Source of the DNA: a virus
DNA length: 37,983 nucleotides
Virus record (IMG/VR): IMGVR_UViG_3300027365_000460
Coordinates: 1 to 37,983 of that record
Strand: one strand, 5' to 3'
Of this stretch, positions 1 through 6,700 are shown piece by piece; position 1 is the first letter of the stretch, and each line of letters starts with the position of its first letter. The position numbers and the translations under genes were made by a program. Below the pieces are notes generated by a model. That model had not been told where the DNA came from, ran no database searches, and worked only from the letters and a program-made list of their open reading frames with translations.

Positions 1-46
1 CCGCTTGACATTATCGGTGAGTTTTCGACCTTATTGATTGTCTTGG
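1..46. other. Flank outside the proposed phage right end
   Basis: These bases lie outside the proposed phage terminus at 47. I see no complete gene. They may be host DNA (integrated copy or packaged host flank). The five bases before the terminus (CTTGG) do not match the five after the other proposed terminus (CGTTG), so no target duplication supports a simple insertion here. Confidence 0.35.
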
Positions 47-93
47 TGTAGCCCGCCGCGCATTTTGCAACGCCGCGCCGAAAAAACTGAAAC
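47..93 (+). other. Probable phage right end (terminal TGTA plus end-binding site)
   Basis: Read inward on the plus strand, the sequence starts TGTA and reaches AAACTGAAAC at 84-93, 37 bases in. Read inward on the minus strand from 37955, the other end also starts TGTA and reaches the same ten bases, again 37 bases in; about 26 of the first 47 positions agree. Mu-type elements end in 5'-TG and carry transposase sites just inside. The stretch at 74-90 (CGCGCCGAAAAAACTGA) also resembles the CGAAAA core of Mu end sites. The inference is weakened by the lack of a matching 5-bp target duplication. A TG at 66 is a second possible terminus. Confidence 0.5.
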
Positions 94-115
94 AAAAGGC
101 CGCGCTATGACGGCC
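94..115 (-). terminator. Rho-independent terminator ending the late operon
   Basis: On the minus strand a 5-bp GC stem (GGCCG/CGGCC, plus positions 98-102 and 111-115) with an 8-nt loop is followed by TTTTGTTT. The last gene's TAG stop (105-107) lies in the loop. It sits at the end of the whole leftward operon, just inside the phage end, where a terminator is expected. Confidence 0.6.
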
Positions 116-446
116 AATACTCATCCTTTTTATAGTTAATATCTAGCAGGTCAGGGTTGCTTAGCAGGGCGTTACAGGCGCTTCTGTGGGCTTCAATGCA
201 CTGCCTGCATGATTCTGTCTCTTCGGGTGTGTACACGCCCAGCGCAGCGTTAATTTGCCCTACCTCGTTCCAGTGCAGTGCAATGCGGCGCGAGCACTCC
301 TGGCGGACCTTCTCTTTAACGGCTTTTAAATCGTGGTTACGCTGGTTATTAACGGCTTCTATTTGCTCTGCGTCCATGCCGATTTGCTGCATGTAGCTGA
401 TGCTGAAGTCGGTATGTGTTTGTCCTTTAAATATATAAGTGTACAT
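105..446 (-). CDS. Small phage protein of unknown function, last gene of the late operon
   Basis: A 113-residue soluble protein with no signal peptide or membrane segment. It starts at ATG 446 with GAGG eight bases upstream, and that ribosome site overlaps the end of the reverse transcriptase gene, whose stop lies four bases before, so the two are translationally coupled. The N-terminus (MYTYIFKGQTHTDFS) is followed by a helical charged centre with KAVKEKVRQE, then a Cys-containing segment (CRQCIEAH). Position after the tail tip genes suggests a tail-fibre assembly or tail-associated accessory protein, and size fits a small chaperone. No domain is recognised, so that role is inference only. 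It could also be a DGR-linked accessory gene. Confidence 0.75.
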   Translation of the reverse strand: MYTYIFKGQTHTDFSISYMQQIGMDAEQIEAVNNQRNHDLKAVKEKVRQECSRRIALHWNEVGQINAALGVYTPEETESCRQCIEAHRSACNALLSNPDLLDINYKKDEYWPS

Positions 447-449
447 GGG

Positions 450-1478
450 TTAATCCTCTCGTTTGAAAGTAACAGAGCCTAAGACTTTGTTTCTGATGCG
501 GTATGAGTCGGCGTATTGCGCGTGGCCTACCCAGCTTACAATGCGCCTCTTTATATAGTCGTGGTCGATGTCTCCGGCGGCGTAAAGACGCGCCATCTTC
601 TTCATCTTTTTATTCATTCGTTTAACGGAATCTTTGCGTATTCGCTTATGAGTTGGCCATGTTCTATAGCCGAGGAAGTCGAGCGCTCTTCCGTTATTTT
701 GGCTGACCGGAAATATCTGTGTTTTATTGTTTAATCGCAGTTTCAAAACATTATTTAAAAACTCAGTAATGGTATTTAAAACCGTTTTTAAATAGCTTTT
801 ATCGTGATGAACAATGACAAAATCATCCATATAGCGAATATACCGATGGATGCGCAATTCGTGCTTAACCATGGCGTCCAGTTCGTGTAGATAAATATTC
901 GCCCACAGCTGACTGGTGAGATTGCCAATGGGCAGTCCTTCCGGCCATGAGCTCATGATGTTTTTGCAAAGGTCTAGTGTTCGCTGGCAAGCTATTTTGC
1001 GGCTTAATATACCGGTTAGCACCTGCTGATTAATCGATGCAAAGTACTTGCTGACATCGGCTTTTAGGCAGTATGCGGTGCCATGCTGGCGCTGTACTTC
1101 GCGCAGCCACTGTTGCGCCTGGGTGCTGCCTTTGTGCATTCCTCTGCCCGGGCGGCAGGCGTAGCTATGGTGTATGAATCGCCGCTCCCAAATCGGCTCT
1201 ATCACGCTGATAAGCGCGTGCTGGGTTACGCGGTCGCGGAACGGTAATGCGGCCACCAGTCGGTGCTTGGGTTCGTGTACGTAGAATTTGCGGTATTGGC
1301 CGGTGCTGTAGGTCTCGTTTATCAGGTGCTCCTGAAGGCGGATTAGGTTGCCTTCCAGGTCTCGTTCAAAGCGCAGTACCTCTGTTCGTTCGCGTTTCCC
1401 GAGGCGCGCTTTTAAGTAGGCGTTATGTAAGTTTTCGAGCTCATAAATGCTCGGGTAAAGGTTCTTGTATGTCTTCAC
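450..1478 (-). CDS. brt: DGR reverse transcriptase (error-prone, Brt-like)
   Basis: This 342-residue reverse transcriptase copies the template repeat RNA into cDNA with mutations at adenines, and the cDNA replaces the variable repeat of the tail gene. Residues from the GTG at 1478: KADVSKYF at 139-146 with catalytic Asp141; GLPIGNLTSQ at 181-190, the IGxxxSQ form of motif 4 typical of DGR enzymes; and YMDDF at 216-220 with the catalytic Asp pair. There is no group II intron maturase domain. I chose GTG 1478 because AAAGGA precedes it at good spacing and the protein then starts like other DGR enzymes. The frame stays open upstream to GTG 1766 through the template repeat, so a longer N-terminus is formally possible. 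avd lies directly upstream, as in the Bordetella phage BPP-1 cassette. Confidence 0.95.
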   Translation of the reverse strand: MKTYKNLYPSIYELENLHNAYLKARLGKRERTEVLRFERDLEGNLIRLQEHLINETYSTGQYRKFYVHEPKHRLVAALPFRDRVTQHALISVIEPIWERRFIHHSYACRPGRGMHKGSTQAQQWLREVQRQHGTAYCLKADVSKYFASINQQVLTGILSRKIACQRTLDLCKNIMSSWPEGLPIGNLTSQLWANIYLHELDAMVKHELRIHRYIRYMDDFVIVHHDKSYLKTVLNTITEFLNNVLKLRLNNKTQIFPVSQNNGRALDFLGYRTWPTHKRIRKDSVKRMNKKMKKMARLYAAGDIDHDYIKRRIVSWVGHAQYADSYRIRNKVLGSVTFKRED

Positions 1479-1643
1479 TTCAAATCCTTTTGACTGCTTA
1501 GGGCGGCAGCCGAAAGCGCTCGGTGCGCCTACTAGCCTACGGCTGCCTGTATATTTTTCACCTTGTGGGTGAGGACTAAGCGCCCTTTTAATAGATGCAC
1601 TGTCAGCGAAGCCGTGGCCGCGCTGCTTCGGGCAATCATTAAG
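1479..1643 (-). ncRNA. DGR RNA spacer downstream of the template repeat
   Basis: The stretch between the template repeat and the reverse transcriptase start corresponds to the spacer part of the DGR RNA, which in BPP-1 folds and primes cDNA synthesis. Here it holds an inverted repeat CGAAGC (near 1607) with GCTTCG (near 1624), giving a possible 6-bp stem. It stays open in the reverse transcriptase frame. The role is inferred from position and from BPP-1, not from a recognised RNA motif. Confidence 0.5.
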
Positions 1644-1757
1644 AGCGGGGCGAAACCCGATATTGCTGTTCGTGTTCGAACGCTCGTTGTTCAAGTTGCG
1701 AGCGGCGAGGCCGGCATTGGAGCCGTTGTTCCAGTTGCCGCCACGAAACGGGAGCCG
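1644..1757 (-). repeat. DGR template repeat (TR), 114 bp
   Basis: This is the donor copy for mutagenic retrohoming. It aligns without gaps to 2188-2301 with 13 differences in 114 bases. On the coding strand 12 of the differences fall on template adenines. The template has 24 adenines, 20 of them in ten Asn codons (AAC/AAT), the usual DGR design that gives wide amino-acid choice without stop codons. The one non-adenine difference is at 1677 (plus C here, A at 2221), silent in a Ser codon. TR lies between avd and the reverse transcriptase, as in BPP-1. Confidence 0.95.
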
Positions 1758-1766
1758 TTGTAGCAC

Positions 1767-2111
1767 TTAGCCCTTTTCCTTCTTAAGCCAGCTTCCGATG
1801 AAGCGGCCAATCTCTGCCAAATGACGACTCCAGACCTCGTATTTCTTGAAGGGAAGATGCCCGAGATCTTTGGCTAGTCGTACTAATCGACGGGTTAACT
1901 CAAGCTCTGCGTCAGCGTCCTGTAGTGTTGTTTTCTTGTGGTAGCGCTTTGATACAACAATCATCAGTCGCAGTAGTCGAAACATGCTCTGCCGGATTTC
2001 AGCGCTCAACACATGTCGCTCCGATTTCGGAAAGTGAGCGAGCGCTTTATATCCGTATTTTATCATCTCTTCGATGCGTTGAATGACGATTAAATCTTGT
2101 TGTACGTGCAT
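1767..2111 (-). CDS. avd: DGR accessory variability determinant (Avd)
   Basis: A 114-residue basic, all-helical protein. Avd forms a pentameric four-helix-bundle barrel that binds the reverse transcriptase and the DGR RNA and is needed for retrohoming. Helical pattern, size, richness in Lys/Arg (for example SKRYHKK and WLKKEKG at the end) and position between the target gene and TR identify it. It starts at ATG 2111; the ribosome site is weak (AAGTGG upstream). Its TAA at 1767-1769 directly abuts the GTG at 1766 that opens the frame through TR. I rely on context and fold pattern rather than a strict sequence motif, because Avd proteins diverge strongly. Confidence 0.88.
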   Translation of the reverse strand: MHVQQDLIVIQRIEEMIKYGYKALAHFPKSERHVLSAEIRQSMFRLLRLMIVVSKRYHKKTTLQDADAELELTRRLVRLAKDLGHLPFKKYEVWSRHLAEIGRFIGSWLKKEKG

Positions 2112-2133
2112 TTTAAAACCACTTAAAAGTAAT

Positions 2134-2151
2134 GCTGCGCTATCGCGCAGC
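2134..2151 (-). repeat. DGR target-site hairpin with GATA tetraloop
   Basis: A perfect 7-bp inverted repeat (GCTGCGC, 2134-2140, with GCGCAGC, 2145-2151) closes a 4-nt loop that reads GATA on the coding strand. DGR targets such as BPP-1 mtd carry a 7-12 bp stem with a GRNA tetraloop just downstream of the variable repeat, which forms a hairpin or cruciform and raises retrohoming. This element fits both rules and lies 24 bp past the target stop, 36 bp past the repeat. It lacks the U-tract of a terminator. Confidence 0.85.
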
Positions 2152-2175
2152 TAACAGGAAACCAAGAGCAAGAAC

Positions 2176-3711
2176 TCATGCGACAAAAGCGGGGCGAAAC
2201 CCGATACTGCTGCTCGTGAGAGAACGCTCGTAGCCCAAGTAGCGAGCGGCGAGGCCGGCACGGGAGCCGTTGTACCAGCTGCCGCCACGAAACGGGAGCC
2301 GCTCGCCTCCCGTTCTGGCGTATAAGCGGCCTTGCGGGGTAATACCGGCAGGTGAGAATAGCAGGCGTTGCAGCAGCTGTGATTCGGTGTAGCCAGCTTC
2401 TTTTGATAGCGCGCCCCAGTCAGTGCTGATAGCGTCTTCACTCGATACGCCTGGGCTGTTTTTCAGCGTGAGGTTTCCGCTTTCGTTGGACAGGTAATGC
2501 CCTTGCGGTACCCAGTTGATTTCGTCCTCGTCAAAGTTGTTGTCGGTGGTGCAATAGACGCGGCCGTCAACCAGTTTAAGTTGGTCGCTCCATTCCCATG
2601 TGTTTCCTGTTAAATCGGCTATACCAAAGGGTGAGTTATCGTGGCGCCATGCTTCGGGTCCCGAGCCAGTCAGTATTCTGGCTGTGCCTGATGTGTCACC
2701 TGCAATACCGCCGTCTTGTCGGCGACCGAGTTCATGGGTCGCGTCATGGGCGCGCCCGTAGTTTGTATTGCCGCGAGGTTCAAATCCGTTAGCCATGCAC
2801 CAGAGTGCTATCGCCGCCCATTCGTGCTCTGACATTAAATGCCAGCCCTGGCCGTTCGCCTGGCACCATGATTTTGCCGTGTCGAAGTTCACGGAGGTGC
2901 GCGGGTCGAGTCCTGGTAGCGAGACGACTTGGCCGTTATGATAATGCGCCTGGAATGCGCCGATGAACACCTCTGATTTCTCCACGCCGTTCACCATAAA
3001 TGCGGTCGCAACACCGGTGCCGAATGGGTCGCCGGCAAAGCCCAAATCTTCATACCGAAATTTGTAGATAGGCACCATGATGCTAGGGTCGCCGTTGGCG
3101 TTATACAGTACTGTGTTCTTGCCTTGCGTTGACAGCTCGACCTGTTTGCGCAGCGTGTCGGGAATGAACGACAGGCCGCCGGGGATTGATACTGACTTAA
3201 TGACGTTACCCGTTGTGCCAAGCCGCTTGTTAAGCTCCGCCGTATCGGGCAAGTTGTCATTAGCGGTGCCGACATCACGAGTCGCTGCGCTTTTCAAAAA
3301 GCCTTTATTGACTGCGTCATCGTTTGCATTGGGTGTGTTTGTTTTTACACGTCCGCCGTCGTCGCGTTTTGCAATTGAATCAGCTGTCGGGTTCACTGAC
3401 TGGCTACCGAACAGCGCTTCTGATGCTTCAATCAGCTGCTTTGCCTGCTCACTCAGCGCAAGGATTGCGCCGGGGTGCAAAACGCCTTTTGCAACTTTTC
3501 CGCTGCCTGAGCCAGCGTCCCAGCTCTCGATGGTTTCAATGGTGTTGACACCCGTATCTGTTGTGTAGGTTCGCTTAACCTCCAGTAGCTGGCCTTCGAT
3601 ATACAGTGACGAGCCGGGTTTTAGTCCTGCGATGTCATCGCCTGTCTGGACTGTGATGAGCGCGCTACCGTTTGTCACGGTGACGCTGCTTGCTCTCCAT
3701 AGGATACTCAT
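2176..3711 (-). CDS. DGR-diversified tail receptor-binding protein (C-type lectin / FGE-like fold)
   Basis: A 511-residue tail protein, the likely receptor binder. Residues 1-75 look like a beta-rich tail-attachment region (SILWRASSVTVTNGSALITV), followed by a helical and linker region (80-210). The C-terminal half resembles the formylglycine-generating-enzyme type of C-type lectin fold: WHLMSEHEWAAIALW, GIADLTGNTWEWSD, and the final GFRPAF. Such folds carry the variable residues in Mtd and other DGR targets. Residues 471-508 are encoded by the variable repeat; compared with the template, nine of ten Asn codons have become Ser, Tyr, Arg, Gly or Leu. The ATG at 3711 overlaps the J-like gene stop by four bases (ATGA), so the two are co-translated parts of one tip module. 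Confidence 0.93.
   Translation of the reverse strand: MSILWRASSVTVTNGSALITVQTGDDIAGLKPGSSLYIEGQLLEVKRTYTTDTGVNTIETIESWDAGSGSGKVAKGVLHPGAILALSEQAKQLIEASEALFGSQSVNPTADSIAKRDDGGRVKTNTPNANDDAVNKGFLKSAATRDVGTANDNLPDTAELNKRLGTTGNVIKSVSIPGGLSFIPDTLRKQVELSTQGKNTVLYNANGDPSIMVPIYKFRYEDLGFAGDPFGTGVATAFMVNGVEKSEVFIGAFQAHYHNGQVVSLPGLDPRTSVNFDTAKSWCQANGQGWHLMSEHEWAAIALWCMANGFEPRGNTNYGRAHDATHELGRRQDGGIAGDTSGTARILTGSGPEAWRHDNSPFGIADLTGNTWEWSDQLKLVDGRVYCTTDNNFDEDEINWVPQGHYLSNESGNLTLKNSPGVSSEDAISTDWGALSKEAGYTESQLLQRLLFSPAGITPQGRLYARTGGERLPFRGGSWYNGSRAGLAARYLGYERSLTSSSIGFRPAFVA
2188..2301 (-). repeat. DGR variable repeat (VR), 114 bp
   Basis: The recipient copy of the template at 1644-1757. Twelve adenine positions differ, all inside Asn codons of the template, giving N to S, Y, R, Y, G, Y, L, S, S. 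The invariant GC-rich end nearest the stop (2188-2203, coding GGGTTTCGCCCCGCT) is the candidate initiation-of-mutagenic-homing (IMH) sequence. Identity ends sharply on both sides. Confidence 0.95.
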
Positions 3712-6700
3712 GCTTCCTCCGAAATGATTGATAAGCGCTGGGTGTTGTCGTATGTAGGTACTGAGTGGATAACCTCTAGCCTGTATGTTCTGTTTGCTGC
3801 CGTCTGAAGCGAATCTGTAAACGTGAACGAGCCATTAAGGTTCCATTCCTCTTTGTATTTAATGGTGCCGCCATAGGCCCTGTACGAGCCCTGAACGGTG
3901 TGAGACGAGACCAGTACTTCGCCGCCTGATGTTTCTCTGTAAAGTTTGAGCGTTGCTGTCGGGTCGCCTATACCGACCGGCTGGCCGCCATTAGGAATGT
4001 CCCTGAAAGCCGATATAGCAATCGAGTTTTTGATTTCAATGATGCCGCCGTTTGAGCCGAACGGCCCTAACACGACATCAACTGGCGAGCCGATGCTTGA
4101 GTTTTGCATTGCATTCTTAAGTGTGCCGGCAGTGATTGAGCCGCCGAAATACTGGTCACCGTCTTCACTGAAATAAGCGAGGGCGTTGGCTTTAGTGAGC
4201 CCATCAAAGTTAACTAGCTTATTCGTTTCGTCATACGTGTAGCTGTTTCGAGGGCCTTTCCACTCCAAGAGGTTGTTAGGCCCGAACGCGCTGGCGGTCT
4301 GTATGCTCATGTAGTTGCTGCCAACCAGCTCTATTCGGCCTGATTTAATGACTGGCGAGTTAAGCTCAGTTCCTGCGATAAATTTGTCACCGGCTATTGT
4401 GCCGGTCGCCACCATGCTTCCGTTGATTAACAGGGCAACCTGGTCCCAGCCGCTGTTAGTAGCATTTCGTTGGCGCGCAGACGAGTCCGAGCCGTCAGTG
4501 AGTGTCTGTACAAAGATGTCGCCCGGAATGGGGTTACGTCCCACTAGCGCCTGAAAGCGCGACCAGCCCTGGTTCCAATTGATTGTGTCATAGCGTGCGC
4601 CAAAGAAGCCTGGTCCTGTTGCCCCGTCGTTGCCGGCTGGTCCCTCTGGTCCTTGTGGGCCTTGAGCGCCATCCTCACCTCTAAAGCGTGACCATGTGTA
4701 GTCGCTTGGGTTGCTCGACTCACTTGCCGTGGTCTTGTTTGTAGCGATACCGATGTACTTCGTGTTGCTGTTCGGAACCTGGTACATGCCCGAGCCGTCA
4801 GCGTTATCTGAATACGCAATCCATGTGTACGTTGTCTGGCCGTCTTCGCCGGGCGGTCCTTGAACGCCGTCGGTGCCGTCTTCGCCGCGGAAGCGTGTCC
4901 ACGTGTAATCAGCGGGGTCGTTCGATTCCGTTGAGCTCGTCTTGTTGTAAGCAAGCCCCATATAGAGTTTGCCAGTCGGGTCGTTGCTAATGCCCTGGCC
5001 GGAAGCTCCGTCGGCATAACGTATCCAGGTGTAGTAGACCTGACCGTCCTCGCCGGGTTCTCCGGGTACGCCCTGCGGCCCTTGCGGTCCTTGTGGGCCT
5101 TCCGGTCCCTGCGGACCGTCCTGCGGGATGCGGCCAATCAGTGCGCCTAGCGTTGGCTCGTTGCCGTTGACCTCTTCAAAACGCGGGCGGGCGAACTGAG
5201 CTTTGTGATTCGGGTTGGTTACGTAGTAACGATAAACCCGCTGACGCTGGGTGTCGCCGCCGGCGTTTTTAAACTCCGTGATGCTCGTGACTTTTTCGCC
5301 GGTTTCCGGGTCGTAAATGCCGGACAAGTCAGAGCCGTTACCTGTGTAACTTCGCGGGTGAATGATTCCGATAACCAGGTACCATTTATCCAACTGCGGT
5401 AGGTTGCCGCTCCAGTGGTATGGGTTGCCGTTACTGGTGCCATCCAGGTTCTTTGTGTTTGACTGTGAGCACCCCAGGTACAAGCGCTGGCTGTTGCCGC
5501 CGGTTTGTTTCATCCAAACGGTATTGCGGTAGGTCTTATCGGGATCGATATTCACATCGATATTCCAGCCGCCGTCGCCATTGTCGTTACCGTTGGCCGT
5601 TGTCCAGATAGCCTCGACCGCACCCAGTGGGCCCGTCTGATATTCAACTGCGTTTTCATCGTCCGTACCATTTTTGGTGAACGGGCCTTGTGTGCCGCTG
5701 GTACCCGGTGTCCAGTGTGCTGACGGCCTGATGAGGTTGTTATCCGTGATGCGCTGATAATCTTCCGGCGTGCTGACGCGGGTACCGCCGATAACCATGC
5801 TGCCGCCGAACAGCCAGGTCTTGTCGTCAGTACTGTAGTACAACTGAGGATTGCCGTCCGTGTCGGCAAACTCGTAAACGTCGCCCTGGACGCTGATAGC
5901 ATTGGTTACGCCACCGATGGTGATGCCGGTAATGACAGCGCGGCCATCCTGCACCTGCTCAACGCCAACATAGGCGCGGGCTTCGTACTGCTGAAGCTGC
6001 TCGTTATATTGGCTGTTTAGGTACAGCTGTGCCTGAGCAAAGTTCTCAGACGAGCCGACCCGCGATGACAATATCTGAAGCGCCCGGGCATATCCGTTAA
6101 TGTCTGTTTCCGCCTGCGACAGGCGCGTTGACTGTGCCTCGATTTGCTCGCCGGCCTGCTGCGTGAAACTGTTCAGCTGCTCGATGCTTTTCGCCAGTGA
6201 GCCTTCGTCTGACACGTCGATTTGAAGCTGGTCCAATGCCATGGCAAAGCGCGCATCTTTGTCGAGCTCGCCAAGGCGGTACAGTCCGTAATCCAGCGTG
6301 TTTTTCAGCTCTTCAATGGTGGCATCTTCTGCCGCTTCGCGGTTGGTTGATATGCCAAACGCCTGGCTGGTGATGGTGCCGGCCTGTGCATCGAGTGTTT
6401 CTTCAACGCTGGTGAACTTCTGGTCGACTAACCCTTCGCGCTCGCTTAGCTGCTCGTTCAGGCTGCTAACAAAGGACGTGAACGTTCCCTCTGCGCCATC
6501 GAGAAACAGCGCCGCGTCATTGGCTTTCTCAACGATGCCGTTGTTTTGAATGTCCTGGTAAGTGGCTGTGATGCTGGCGTAGCTGTCGAGGCCGTTTAAT
6601 ACGCTTTCAACGTTCGAGCGGGTGACGGCGTTTTCTTGATACGTTGTCACCGTAACCCGGTCTTGAATCTGCCCTTCCAGTGCCGATATTTGAGAGCTGG

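Noticed and set aside
450-1478. Group II intron or retron reverse transcriptase
   Set aside because: No intron RNA domains, maturase region or msr/msd pair; TR, VR, avd and the IGxxxSQ motif identify a DGR.
2134-2151. The hairpin after the target gene as a transcription terminator
   Set aside because: No T-run follows on the minus strand and avd and the reverse transcriptase must be transcribed through it; tetraloop and place fit a DGR target element.
2151-2441. A separate small gene overlapping the variable repeat
   Set aside because: It is an out-of-frame shadow of the target gene's end.
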